Notes: generated from the letters alone by a model not told the origin. Counted from the stretch's first letter, positions 22,004-34,394 are shown. The stretch is DNA of 64,000 nucleotides from Ambrosia x helenae (GCA_030844895.1 CM061227.1:73162593-73226592), one strand, 5' to 3'. Numbers and translations are program-made.

Positions 22004-22858
22004 TCATGCCATGGTTACGGGTACCAGGTCGTTTTTAGGGTGTAGGGTGTTTGGCGCATGGCGCTGGCAGGAGTCGCATTTGCGCAGTTCTGCCACGGCA
22101 TCAGGGTGGATTCCCGGCCAGTAGTACCCTGCATTCATCAGCTTGGCGACCACCATTCTGGGGCCCGCGTGCAGGCCACAGATGCCCTCATGAATGTTTC
22201 GAATGAGTAAGGAGGCATCCGCGGAGTCAACACGGTGGAGTAGCGGCCCTAGGTATGATTGGCAATAGAGAATGCCGTCGGTAGGCTGATAGTGTAAAGC
22301 CTTGTACTGAATTTTCCAGGCTTTTGATTTGTTTTCAAGCAGGACTCCGGAAGCCAGGTAGGCTTTGATTGGGGTCATCCAGGACGTGTTGCCTATTTGG
22401 ATGACATTTACTTTTCGTAGCGGGATGGACGGTTTATCTTGTAGTTCCATGCGAATATCTTTACCCATGTGTTCAAAAGCCGTTGAGGTCATTTTACTCA
22501 GTGCCTCGATGGGTTTATTCTCACTTCTATTAATGTGAATGATAGTACAAGAGATAAACCTGTGCATGAGTAACTTGGCTTGTTCAAGGTAGAGTGCCAT
22601 GGTAGCATCGCGTATGTCATAAGTGTCATTAGTGTGTCCCGCGACAAGCATTGAATCCATGTGTACGACCAGGTGGCAGGCTCCCATTTTATCCGCAATA
22701 CGAAGGCAGGCAAGTAAAGCTTCGTATTCCACCTCATTGTTTGTGGTGCGAAAATCCAGGCGAATTGCGTACGTGAATTCCTTGTTGTCTGGGCTGATAA
22801 GGCATAATTCTGTGCCTGCCCCATCGCTGTTTGAGGCCCCATAAGTGAATGGGCCCAC
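22004..22858 (-). pseudogene. Tat second RNase H plus integrase zinc-binding domain
   Basis: A 284-codon open piece. N-terminal third is the archaeal-type RNase H (YGASNSDGAGTELCLI, TTNNEVEYEALLACLRIAD, VVHMDSMLVAGH); C-terminal third is the integrase zinc domain (HEGICGLHAGPRMVVAKLMNAGYYWP, CDSCQRHA). These two are adjacent in Tat/Ogre elements. The frame breaks just before the integrase core. Confidence 0.85.
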
Positions 22859-22898
22859 TATTCAGTGTCATCCTTGGGTTGCGCGGGTTCTTGTTTTG

Positions 22899-24382
22899 CT
22901 AATCAGTCTTGGACCTTATCAGCGTGTATTTCTGTTGCAAAATCTGCGAGTACTTGTCCTTTAATGGCGGGTCTGGGTTTGTAATTGATAGTGTGCTCTT
23001 TGAGCTCAATCTCCCATTTTGCCAGGCGGCCTGACATTTCTGGTTTTCTGAAAGTATCGGCGCAATCTGCGTAAGGCATGAATGATCACCAATACTAGTT
23101 TCTCCATCGTAGAATACTTTGTTTCTGCATCTAGCAGTATACGGATGATATAATAAATCATTGTCTGGACTCCCTTGCGATCCACAAGGAGCACCGCGCC
23201 AATCGCCCTTTCCTTGACGGAGAGGTATGGCGTTAGCGGTTCCAGGGGTAGTGGCGCAGTTAGAGTAGGTAAATTGATAAGACACTGTTACATTTCTTGA
23301 AAAGCCTTTTCTGCCTCAGTGGTCCAGTGGAAATTGCTCTTTCCGGCGGAAATTGTTCTTTTTAAGACATTTTTTTAAGGTATCCACGAAAGGAAAAGAC
23401 CTTGAAGCATAATTAAAAAGGAAGAGGTTGAGGGAGACTAGGCGGCCCTTCGGCGTTTGAACTTCCTTGAGGGATGCTGGAGAAGGCATTCTTTCTATCG
23501 CCGTGATTTTATCAGGGTTGGCTCAAAAACCATCGCGCGTAACAATGACGCCGAGGAATTTGCCTTCCTCCAAGCTAAAGGAGCACTTGGTGGGGCTGAG
23601 CTTCATGCGCACCTTGCGCAGCTGATCGAACTTTTTTCTACATGTCCCCCAACATGTGTTCTTCCCCCTTGCTTTTTATGATGAGATCATAAACGTACAC
23701 TTCCAAGCGCACGCCTATCTCGTCGATGAATGCGCTCTCCATTAGGCGATGGTAAGTCGCTCCCGCGTTTTTTCACGCCAAAGGGCATTTTTGTATAACA
23801 AAAGGTACCCATGTCTATACGGAAGGCGGTTTTGTCTTCGTCTTCCTTTGCCATCTGGATTTGGTGATAGCCCTTGCATGCATCCAAGAAGCACTTGAAG
23901 CGGTAAGGCGCTAAAGAATCCACATTGATATAAATTTTTGGCAAACGATAGCAGTCCTTTGGACAGGCTTTGTTCAAGTATTTGTAGTCGAGGCACATGT
24001 GCCACCCGCCGGTTACTTTGCCTACCATAACTAGGTTGGCGACCCAAGTTTGGTAGCGGATTGGGCGGATGATGACTGCGTTAAGCAACTCGTTGACTTG
24101 TTCATTCATGGCGTTTGTTATTTCTGGCCCCATGTTGCGTTTTTTCTATACGACTGGCTCCACTGATTTGTACGCGTTGAGTTTATGTTCCACAACTTCT
24201 CGCGGAACACCGATCATGTCAGATGGTTTCTGGGCGAAGACGTCAATGTTTTTTACGAGGAGTTGTTTTATATGCGCTCTGATGGTGTTGGAGATTTCAT
24301 GGCCTATGATTACCGTTTGGTCCGGGAATTTAGGGTTAAGAACCCAGTTTTCTGGCTTCAAGCGGACTTCTGTTTTGGGCAT
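22899..24382 (-). pseudogene. Tat reverse transcriptase and first RNase H, dead
   Basis: RT pieces include PKFPDQTVIIGHEI and DMIGVPREVVEHKLN (24382-24146), YQTWVANLVMVGKVTGGWHMCLDYKYLNKACPKDCY and KCFLDACKGYHQIQMAKEDEDKTAF (24133-23760, read as separate short motifs). Past a frameshift the active site reads YVYD (23698-23687) in place of YVDD, so a catalytic Asp has become Tyr. First RNase H remnants LLVDRKGVQ and MEKLVLVIIHALRRLRRYFQ follow at 23194-23006. Multiple frameshifts and stops. Confidence 0.82.
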
Positions 24383-24386
24383 TTTT

Positions 24387-24800
24387 TTAGGGCTTCGTCG
24401 TGTCGATGCCAGTGCTAGTAGGGAAGCCGATGATTTGATGAGGTGTTGACGCGTTCGCGTTGAATCGCGCCAGGCCTTCCCGCCCCAAGCGGATTTCGTG
24501 GTGCGACGTCGCTTTTAAGACCATGAAGTCGCACATTTCTGTGCGCTCATGTCTGCCATCAGTCAGTGTGACTGGAAAAGATATCATACCTCACGTGATG
24601 ATGACTTCATGAATAAAGCCCGAAATTGGTTCATTGACTGGAACGAAGCGGGATTTGTCTTCCTCGTCCAGTTGCTGAAAACACTCATCATAGATTATGT
24701 GAATGTTGCTTCCGCCGTCAAGGAACATAGACCTGGTGCGGTAATGTCCGACGACGGCGGTGATTATGTGCGGCGCCATGGATGAGGGGCCGCCGGGAAC
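24387..24800 (-). pseudogene. Tat aspartic protease region, broken
   Basis: Pieces carry SMFLDGGSNIHIIYDECFQQL (the D-G/S-G-type site with DGGS) at 24779-24591 and EIRLGREGLARFNA at 24587-24387, separated by a stop. The region upstream (toward 24821) is where the non-autonomous LTR element inserted. Confidence 0.75.
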
Positions 24801-24821
24801 TATGGGAAGGAGGACGACCGC

Positions 24822-27142
24822 TGTAACGACCCTGCCTGACGTAGCCGGGTCGTCGGGTCGGGTTATCGGAGTTACGCAGCGGAATCCAGGGTAATAACAG
24901 TCTTTAGTCTTCCAGGATCCACGTCATCATATCTGTTGGGTTACCTGAACACATGTCAAAAATAGTTTCTGTCAACATAAAGTTGGTGAGGTCGTGTATT
25001 TTATAAAGTGAATGGCCAGTTCGTTTATTGATAATTCTTTTATTTAAAATATTCTTTTATAAACATGCTTTACGGTTATAACTTTTGGAGGGGAACATAT
25101 ATTCTATCATATCAATTCGATTATATGTCTATTATTCCGATTATATTCTATTGGTTGCCATTCCTATCTATGGTATCACTCTGCTTGTGATAAATATAAT
25201 TATTTCTACCCTCTACTCGGGTAAAACTGGTTCTTGTCCTCTAGTTGGACAAGAAAGGAAATGGCGATACCGTCCAGTACTGTCCTTGTCGTTTCTATTA
25301 CCCCCTTTTTATTCTATAACTTTTATTAGTAATCATTCTTTTTATGTAAAGCATTATTATGTTTTCTTATAAATGACATGTATTCCCCCGAAAATACTTA
25401 ATAAAACAGTAAAAGTGGGGAGTTCACGATACTCACAGGTTGGCGTTAATCTTTAGCTAATCTTCTTATTACAATTATATTTCATATATATATTGATACG
25501 TGTTACGCGTGGGACTTGTTAGATTGTAATACTTAGGAAATATATCATATATATACTTTATATATATATATAATTCAATATATATTAGATAGTCCTAAAC
25601 TCGGGGTTTGGGCATCCTAAATCTAGGCAAAAAGAAATAAAGCTGGCCTTTACAGCTTGGCACACGAACCTAAAGAATTCTAGACACGAACTTACCCGAG
25701 TCTAGTATATCGTTTTATATATCGAATCTTATATATATAAACATATATATTTTATATATGTTTATTATTCTCTTATTATTATTATCAAGTCCGTACGTTA
25801 TTCGTATTATATATATATTCGTATAATTCTAATAATATTCCTCGTCTAGCTATTGGACTGGGTTCTATTCCGGGTGTTGACCGAGTCACTGAGTCGACTC
25901 GGTAACGACTCTATTTCTCGATATGATTAACGGTACCTCGCACAATTACAACAACAGTATTATACTCAGGTATCAAATAGTAATACCAAAATATGTATAT
26001 AATAACTGTTAAGATTATACCTTTCGGGTTCTTATTCCGAATCCTATCATAACCGGACACATGCCGGAGCGTGACCGGAAGTTGTACCGACCCGGGTATC
26101 GGACCTGTCTTCCAACTTTGGTACCTTATAACCATCAACAAAACAACATGTTAATAATTATAACTAATGGTACTTGTTCATAACCAAACTATAATCGGTT
26201 CATTAGACTGAAAAGATTCGACATACGATGACAGTCACCGGATCTTGGTGACTGTCCGATTATCAGAACACAAAGGGAAGGTTCAATCATCCTTTATAGC
26301 TTACGGATTCAAGAACATACACCATAGAATAATCGGCCCTTGTATTTCTTGTTAATAACCCGACACCACACACACATATCGCTGTGTGTATGTGCGTGAT
26401 AATAACTTGATAAAAAGGTACCGGTTCACCGGACCATAGTCACCGATTCCATCTAAGAAACGGGTCTACAGTTTGGGTTTCAATCAGTTCACAGCAGAGA
26501 TAGAAGAACAGGGTTTATCAGGATCTGATTATAAACAGAAGGTTACCGGGTGATGAGGGTTTCCGATGACAGTCACCAGTTCCGGTGACTGTCCGGTTCG
26601 TTACCGAAACAGAAGGGGAACATGGTGGTGTTTAGCGGTTGATGGTTGGGTTATTATTGAGATTCATAATCAGAGAAGAGGATTCGGGAAGGTGGAAACT
26701 CACCGGAAAAAGGCTGCTGCGGCGGAGGACGATGACCGGAGGAGGAGGCGGCGGCTGGCCATTGTTCTCCGGTCAAGCTTCTTTGATCAGAGCATTACAC
26801 AACACACTGTGTGTGTATAATATGTACAGAGAGAGCGAGAGACAAGAGAGAGAGGGTGGTTTTATATGGTATTAAAATAGAGGGTGTTTGGCAACGGGGA
26901 TAATAACTGGAACTCGTGATGTTTGGTAACGGTTATAAGAGTAAAATAATAGGCGTTTGGCAGCGGGTTAATAGCAGATAAGGAGCGTTTAACCGAAATA
27001 ATAAAAGTCCAATAATTATTATCTATATAATCGGTTGAAACGGTTTGTCACGAGATTCGAACTTGAATATTTTATTAAATAATCGGGTGGTCGGGTACGA
27101 CCCGACCCGTTTAAGAGACCCGTAACACCTCGAGGTGTTACA
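24822..27142 (-). repeat. 3' LTR of the LARD-like element
   Basis: 2.32 kb. Holds a GACAGTCACC/GGTGACTGTC hairpin twice (26230-26256 and 26568-26593), the adjacent hairpins TACCC/GGGTA and TTCTTGTCC/GGACAAGAA (about 25205-25253), and the shared module at 25374-25440. Confidence 0.9.
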
Positions 27143-27158
27143 TTCTCCCCCCTTAGGA
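27143..27158 (-). other. Polypurine tract of the LARD-like element
   Basis: Minus strand reads TCCTAAGGGGGGAGAA next to the 3' LTR, preceded by AAATTTCGGGGACAAAAT, the standard Tekay/Del-type PPT context. Confidence 0.85.
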
Positions 27159-30100
27159 AATTTTGTCCCCGAAATTTGAATGATCTTGTCCTTTACATCC
27201 TTAATCTATAAGGATGTTACAATTAGAACAAAAATACTTATCGTCGAGACATGATCGGTTCTTATGGTTTGCGAGGAACTTGATTTTATATCAAATCTGA
27301 GATTACACAAGTTAGAGATATCAATCTGTAATGATACATTTTGATCATTCTACTAATCTCGTTTTAACCTTTCTTGCTATAGTCATGTTATTCCAGATAT
27401 ATGGATTATCTGTACTATTTTGATATGACTAGTAAAGGTTCTCGTATTGATACTATATTTTCATCGTTTGATATTCGGATTCATTTACAATGACGGATTC
27501 TAGATAGTTCTTTTAGGAGATAGATACGGAAGTCCCTTCATTATCACGACTTGAACGGGATCCGAGCTACTACCTCTTTTATTTGAACTTTAGAATTTAC
27601 CATCATTGTAATTTCGATTCTTAAAGGGTAGGAATAACCTTTGGTAACTATCGGATTATTTCTTAGAAATTCTATCCTTTAAGTTTTATCTATATCGATG
27701 TAATATAGTTGATCTCTAGGTTATTTCTATTCGTAGATAGACTTAGGAGGTTTCTTAGATTACTAGACGTATCTTATTCGGAGTTTAAAGGTACCGGAAA
27801 AGACTAATTGAATTTGCTGAATTACACCGTTTCAACAATTTCTTTTCATTATCTTAATCTATTGAAATTGATCATTGAGATTTCTCTTAAATCACCTATA
27901 ATAATCTTACTGACTATTTCATTGATGATTGACTGCATTGCTTCTCAATACATATTATTTGACTTTTCTTATTGTATTATTGTGAATGAGGTCTTTCACA
28001 ATCCTACAGTCAATATATGTAACTTTATCTTTATAGTCTCGGAATCTACTGGTAACAGTCGTTGTTACGATTCTTTGACTTAAGATTCTTATGGCAATGC
28101 ATCAATTATTCTTTCTCAAAATCATGATTATCATTCGGGATTAATATACTTATCGCATTAACTATTTATGTAAAATTCTTTCTTAATTCTAATTCGGGAT
28201 TCGTTGACACTCTCGGTAAAATATTCTTTATAATTTTCTAGTCGTTTTCGTACAACTTATATTTTTATCTGATAATTTCTTTTAATGTTTATATTCTTAT
28301 AATATTTTCTTTTGGCATATCGGATGCCTTTTTAATATTATTTGGCACTTCAATTGCCTTCTCGTGATATATGGCATTTCCCATGCCTTTTCATTATTTA
28401 GACATATCGGATGTCCTTTCAAATTATAATTCTTTTTATGGTCGATTTATATTCTTTTATATCCAACTTATTATAAGCGAAGCTTATTTCATCGGGATAT
28501 TTGTATAAATAGTTCTTGCCAGAACAGTGATTTCTTAAATGATCTCTCACAGCCTTTAACTTAGAACAGGAATTCCGTCATTCTTTGGCCAGAGAGTTTC
28601 ACTAGAAAAATGAGCATAATTCTTATTCATTTTTCGTTTTCACTTCGATTATACCTTGCGAATCTCTACGCGATTCCGCTTGGTATCAATTATATTTTGA
28701 TATATTCGTTATAATTTACTTCTTTTATTGGATTCTACTATTTCTGGTTTTTGAATTTATATAGATTTTTATCTGTCATATTCTTAAGAATTTAATAATT
28801 CTTTCCTCACTTTGTAAATTTCGAACTTGGTAACACTTGACCGTTTTACCAATTTGATTGTACTGTAACTCACGTGAGTTTTTATACGAAGTGACTGCGA
28901 ATATTTGTTCATAGTATCATATATCCTTATAAAGAATCCTGTGACTTAGTGGCAAATGTCCGGATATACCTTCTGTAAGGGTCCGGATATCCTTTGCCAC
29001 AGGGATTGCACATAGAACATACAACTAGCTTTGGTTGGCAATTAAAAATCAATAAAATGATTTCTTTGATTCATAGAATTTAACCAATCGATGGTTTTTA
29101 TTCTGCGAATATATTCTTAGTTGTATTTCACGAAGGAATTTCAACTATATTGCCAGTTTTGTGGTCGTATTCTCCACATATAAAACACTGATAATTCAAA
29201 TTTATATTTCTTCTTATTATTTATTTTCTTATTATTCCTCTTAATATGTTTGTGACTCAAACATACTGTGATCTTGATAAACTCCTACTCGAATGTTCCT
29301 GTGCCTGTGGCATTCATAATTATGTTTGCAACCATAATTACTATTCCACCTCACTTAACATTCGAGTATTCGTTTATTTTAATCACAATAGGTATGTGTC
29401 CCTTACATATTATTTCGATATTCTGTTCTTTATTTTCTCTTGAGTTTGAAATTATATTATTCGGGATAAAACTTGTTGATCTAAGTCTAACGAAATAGAC
29501 TGTCAATCGTTCAAGAATTTGTTCGTGTCAAAAGATATTCAATATAACAATCCAATCTTTTTAATATCCCTGACTTGTTCGAGTCGTAGGATAAAGATGG
29601 TAGTTATATTTTCGTATAATCGAGCGAGTAAGAATTCGGTTTCGTCCGACAGATTCCGAAGTATTTTGGTTACGGAATTTCGAGAATAATATTTTTGTCC
29701 AAATATTATTTATTTCTGGAAAGGATCAAGGATGACGTATAACTGAGATTTTTATATAATTACAAATATGAGTTTAGATTATAAAACGGAATATATATAA
29801 TATTTATCGTTTATATTAGAATAATATCGAGGAATTATACAATCGAACATAGATATAAAATTATACGGAAAAAGGCTCTTAATATTTATATATACGAATA
29901 CGAATTTGATTAATAAATCTTCATGAAAATACTGTTAATTGCGATATGAAATATGTTTCAGTAAAAATAATATGGTCGTGTTTCTTTCGTATAAAAACTT
30001 TTAGGGAGGATTTATAATAACAACACCGATTCGAGTTTCGTAATAGTATCCGTTTTTGAAAATGAAAGTAACGATTTAAAAGAGTCATGGTAAAAAATTT

Positions 30101-31256
30101 TCTTAATATCGGAATTCTTAATTTTTAATAAATAAGTTCTTATTACCGATTGATAAAACAAAATAGATTTCTCAAAATATTGTGGTCAATTTTTTAATGT
30201 TAATCGAATTATACTGAATTATCTGAAAACGTAATATTAAAATAGATTCGGGGGACGTTTTAATAATATAAGGAGTATTAATAATAGATTTAATAAAGAG
30301 AAAATTATAGTATTGACGGATTTTTTTTTTCGCAGTCTTATAAATTTAAATAAATCGTTTATTTAAAATTTCAAACCGATGAGTATTTATATATTTTTAC
30401 TCAAAACTGAAATACTGGTTTAGTATAAAAAAATAGTAATGACTAAGAATAAATTCAATAAACTTCCAAAATCATACTAAAAAGAATTAAAACAATGTAG
30501 AAAATCGCGGAATATATTTAATCTTTAATTAAATAATTGAAGGAAATTCTTTAGAAACACAATATTTATATGTTTCTAGCATATCAGATTTTATAAAATT
30601 TCGAAAATTACGGTGTAAAAATAATATTTCTGGAAACTCGAGCATAGGAATGTTCAAGTTGGAGCGTAATATTCGTATTCTGTTTTTATTTATCGGAATA
30701 ATCATAAGGTTAATGATCTGAATTGGATATGAATAGCCACTGAGACCGGAATAATTCAATAAACTTATATGAAGTTTCTTGAATCAACGATGGATGATTT
30801 ATGTTTTATGATCTATATATTTTTGTATATAACCATATATACTTTTCATAACTTTATTCATTTCTTATTTATATCGGAATTTATTTTCTGATTTCTTTTA
30901 ATATATCTGGTTTCTTTTCTGTATTCTTTCTTATTTCATATGGCCTTAATATCCTGTAAGATTTCCCAGGAATTACATGTGCATATAAATTTACAATTGT
31001 GTACAGAATTGTCAATTTACCCCACATAATCATTCTAGTAATATCCTGTGGTGGATTCGTTTTAATTTCTAATATACTGTTATGGTTCTCACCAACTTTA
31101 TAATGGTTTGACATTTAGGTACCCAAAAATTTAATAACCTGATATTTTCTTTAATAATTCTGATATCATAATTATTTTTCTAAACAAAATCTCTTTTTAG
31201 AAAATATTCTGGTAGATCCTGGATTAATAAAGACTTCAAAACTGTTATTAAGCGCC
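27159..31256. other. Non-coding interior of the LARD-like element
   Basis: About 4.1 kb, very AT-rich, no coding ORF. Structured features that I can see: a phased array of four small hairpins (28314-28415) and a long imperfect hairpin (28949-29001). Nothing resembling gag or pol, even as decayed motifs. Confidence 0.75.
28314..28415. repeat. Phased array of four 15-nt hairpins
   Basis: GGCAT-ATCGG-ATGCC (28314), GGCACTTCAATTGCC (28344), GGCAT-TTCCC-ATGCC (28373), GACAT-ATCGG-ATGTC (28401). Starts are 30, 29 and 28 nt apart. The fourth unit changes a G-C pair to A-T on both sides of the stem. Confidence 0.75.
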
Positions 31257-31268
31257 GCTCTGATACCG
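31257..31268 (-). other. Primer binding site of the LARD-like element
   Basis: Minus strand GGTATCAGAGCG two bases inside the 5' LTR, matching initiator Met tRNA complement except at the first base, where the flanking base is C instead of T. Confidence 0.8.
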
Positions 31269-31270
31269 CC

Positions 31271-33595
31271 TGTAACGACCCTGGCTGACGTAGCCGGGTC
31301 GTCGGGTCGGGTTATCGGAGTTACGCAGCGGAATCCAGGGTAATAACAGTCTTTAGTCTTCCAGGATCCACGTCATCATATCTGTTGGGTTACCTGAACA
31401 CATGTCAAAAATAGTTTCTGTCAACATAAAGTTGGTGAGGTCGTGTATTTTATAAAGTGAATGGCTAGTTCGTTTATTGATAATTCTTTTATTTAAAATA
31501 TTCTTTTATAAACATGCTTTACGGTTATAACTTCTGGAGGGGAACATATATTCTATCATATCAATTCGATTATATGTCTATTATTCCGATTATATTCTAT
31601 TGGTTGCCATTCCTATCTATGGTATCACTCTGCTTGTGATAAATATAATTATTTCTACCCTCTACTCGGGTAAAACTGGTTCTTGTCCTCTAGTTGGACA
31701 AGAAAGGAAATGGCGATACCGTCCAGTACTGACCTTGTCGTTTATATTACCCCTTTTTTATTATATAACTTTTATTAGTAATCATTCTTTTTATGTAAAG
31801 CATTATTATGTTTTCTTATAAATGACATGTATTCCCCCGAAAATACTTAATAAAACAGTAAAAGTGGGGAGTTCACGATACTCACAGGTTGGCGTTAATC
31901 TTTAGCTAATCTTCTTATTACAATTATATTTCATATATATATTGATACGTGTTACGCGTGGGACTTGTTAGATTGTAATACTTAGGATATATATCATATA
32001 TATACTTTATATATATAGAATTCAATATATATTAGATAGTCCTAAACTCGGGGTTTGGGCATCCTAAATCTAGGCAAAAAGAAATAAAGCTGGCCTTTAC
32101 AGCTTGGCACACGAACCTAAAGAACTCTAGACACAAACTTACCCGAGTCTAGTATATCGTTTTATATATCGAATCTTATATATAAACATATATATTTTAT
32201 ATATGTTTATTATTTTCTTATTATTATTATCAAGTCCGTACGTTATTCGTATTATATATATATTCGTATAATTCTAATAATATTCCTCGTCTAGCTATTG
32301 GACCGGGTTCTATTCCGGGTGTTGACCGAGTCACTGAGTCGACTCGGTAACGACTCTATTTCTCGATATGATTAACGGTACCTCGCACAATTACAACAAC
32401 AGTATTATACTCAGGTATCAAATAGTAATACCAAAATATGTATATAATAACTGTTAAGATTATACCTTTCGGGTTCTTATTCCGAATCCTATCATAACCG
32501 GACACATGCCGGAGCATGACCGGAAGTTGTACCGACCCGGGTATCGGACCTGTCTTCCAACTTTGGTACCTTATAACCATCAACAAAACAACATGTTAAT
32601 AATTATAACTAATGGTACTTGTTCATAACCAAACTATAATCGGTTCATTAGACTGAAAAGATTCGACATACGATGACAGTCACCGGATCTTGGTGACTGT
32701 CCGATTATCAGAACACAAAGGGAAGGTTCAATCATCCTTTATAGCTTACGGATTCAAGAACATACACCATAGAATAATCGGCCCTTGTATTTCTTGTTAA
32801 TAACCCGACACCACACACACATATCGCTGTGTGTTTGTGCGTGATAATAACTTGATAAAAAGGTACCGGTTCACCGGACCATAGTCATCGATTCCGTCTA
32901 AGAAACGGGTCTACAGTTTGGGTTTCAATCAGTTCACAGCAGAGATAGAAGAACAGGGTTTATCAGGATCTGATTATAAACAGAAGGTTACCGGGTGATG
33001 AGGGTTTCCGATGACAGTCACCAGTTCCGGTGACTGTCCGGTTCGTTACTGAAACAGAAGGGGATCATGGTGGTGTTTAGAGGTTGATGGTTGGGTTATT
33101 ATTGAGATTCATAATCAGAGAAGAGGATTCGGGAAGGTGGAAACTCACCGGAAAAAGGCTGCTGCGGTGGAGGACGATGACCGGAGGAGGAGGCGGCGGC
33201 GGCCGGCCATTGTTCTTCGGTCAAGCTTCTTTGATCAGAGCATTACACAACACACTGTGTGTGTGTGTATAATATGTACAGAGAGAGCCAGAGACAAGAG
33301 AGAGAGGGTGGTTTTATAATGGTATTAAAATAGAGGGTGTTTGGCAACGGGGATAATAACTGGAACTCGTGATGTTTGGTAACGGTTATAAGAGTAAAAT
33401 AATAGGCGTTTGGCAGCGGGTTAATAGCAGATAAGGAGCGTTTAACCGAGATAATAAAAGTCCAATAATTATTATCTATATAATCGGTTGAAACGGTTTG
33501 TCGCGAGATTCGAACTTGAATATTTTATTAAATAATCGGGTGGTCGGGTACGACCCGACCCGTTTAAGAGACCCATAACACCTCGAGGTGTTACA
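31271..33595 (-). repeat. 5' LTR of the LARD-like element
   Basis: 2.33 kb, direct repeat of 24822-27142 with about 1% differences, followed by the target duplication ACCGC. Confidence 0.9.
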
Positions 33596-33600
33596 ACCGC

Positions 33601-34390
33601 CTCCTTTCAAGAGTCGTCATTTTGTTGCCGGGAACGCTTTCCTTTGTTTTGGCGTTTGGCGTTCTCGCGGATCATGTTGCAGTGGTGGCGCGGGGGGCGA
33701 TTGATGATGTTTGTTTCGAGGTTGCGGATTTGCTTCCGCCCGCCCTCTTCGCGTTTGTCATCTTGGTTGTTCCCACCCACCTCTGTGAACATTTTTTATC
33801 AAGTGGCCCAGCTGGCCAGTCTTGAGAGCGACTTCTATTTCCAACTTCAGACTGTAACAGTTGTATGTAAGATGGCCATAGTCGTTGTGGTATCCATGTT
33901 TTTCCGCTTTCCAAGGGCCTTAGGCTCCTTGTAAGTAATTTGCTCAGTCTTGAGCAGTTAAGATGGTGTCTTGGTGAGGGGGGGGAATCCAATCCGTGTT
34001 TTTCTTGGAGTGACCCATTTGGTCCCGCGCTTGCTTGTTGGTAATCGTTTGGCAGGCGTCATTGGCAGACGAATACTTGCCTTTGTTCGCAGATCCAGAG
34101 ATGCGCGACCAGACCGACTGTTTATTTTTATTTTTGTTGTCGTGGGTCTGGTGGAAGACGTGCTGTTGTTTGAGGAAGTGCTCAGAGAATGCAAAAATTT
34201 TGGCTGCCTTAATGATTTCATCCCAGGAATCTAGGATTCCGTCTTTGCCAGACAGGGTCTTCATGAGTTTCTCACTACAGACTCCTTAAATGAAGCCCGT
34301 GTGGGTGAGTTCTTCGCCACATCCGATCTGTAGCGCCTCCTTGTTGTAGCGCACGATGTAGTCCACGATGGACTCGTTATCGTTACATAG
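33601..34390 (-). pseudogene. Tat gag fragment, frameshifted
   Basis: Minus-strand pieces include SIVDYIVRYNKEALQIGCGE, KTLSGKDGILDSWDEIIKAAKIFAFSEHF, and GHLTYNCYSLKLEIEVALKTG with GQLGHLIKNV, the usual C-terminal part of Tat gag including the region before protease. At least one stop (in TGFI-stop-GVCSEKL) and frame changes. Its 5' side is lost at about 34392. Confidence 0.8.
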
Positions 34391-34394
34391 TTTA

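Larger units (their letters stand above)
24822..33595 (-). mobile_element. Non-autonomous LTR retrotransposon without coding capacity (LARD-like), complete
   Basis: LTRs 24822-27142 and 31271-33595, TGTAACGACC...GGTGTTACA, flanked by ACCGC on both sides (24817-24821 and 33596-33600). Minus-strand orientation is set by the purine tract next to the left LTR and a PBS next to the right LTR. The 4.1-kb interior has no ORF over about 90 codons and no retroelement protein similarity in the six frames I could read. By eye the LTRs differ at about 25 positions plus about six small indels (near 1%), so it is recent and was mobilised by proteins of another element, probably Tekay-like given the PPT and LTR style. 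Confidence 0.9.
20949..34392 (-). mobile_element. Decayed Tat-lineage Ty3-gypsy element, split by a non-autonomous LTR element
   Basis: Body pieces 20949-24821 and 33596-34392. Minus-strand order is gag, protease, RT, RNase H, a second archaeal-type RNase H, integrase; the double RNase H is the mark of the Tat/Ogre group. Every domain is broken by frameshifts or stops. Left side ends at the Tekay-like LTR, right side is lost at an LTR-derived inverted repeat. No LTRs of its own remain in the window. Confidence 0.82.

Noticed and set aside
25085..25372. 95-codon plus-strand ORF with hydrophobic segments
   Set aside because: Lies inside the LARD LTR and is repeated in shortened form in the other LTR (31600-31821); antisense to element transcription, no recognisable domain.
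26566..26820. Arg-rich plus-strand ORFs near 26.6 and 33.1 kb
   Set aside because: Present at the same place in both LTRs, with an indel changing frame between copies; low-complexity GGA/CGG repeats.
28314..28415. CRISPR-like regular spacing of short palindromic repeats
   Set aside because: Repeats are 15 nt with variable sequence, spacers AT-rich and in a plant retroelement; no cas genes. It is reported as a hairpin array instead.
33622..34289. Several overlapping plus- and minus-strand ORFs around 33.6-34.3 kb
   Set aside because: They are frames of the broken Tat gag; only the gag-like motifs on the minus strand are meaningful.
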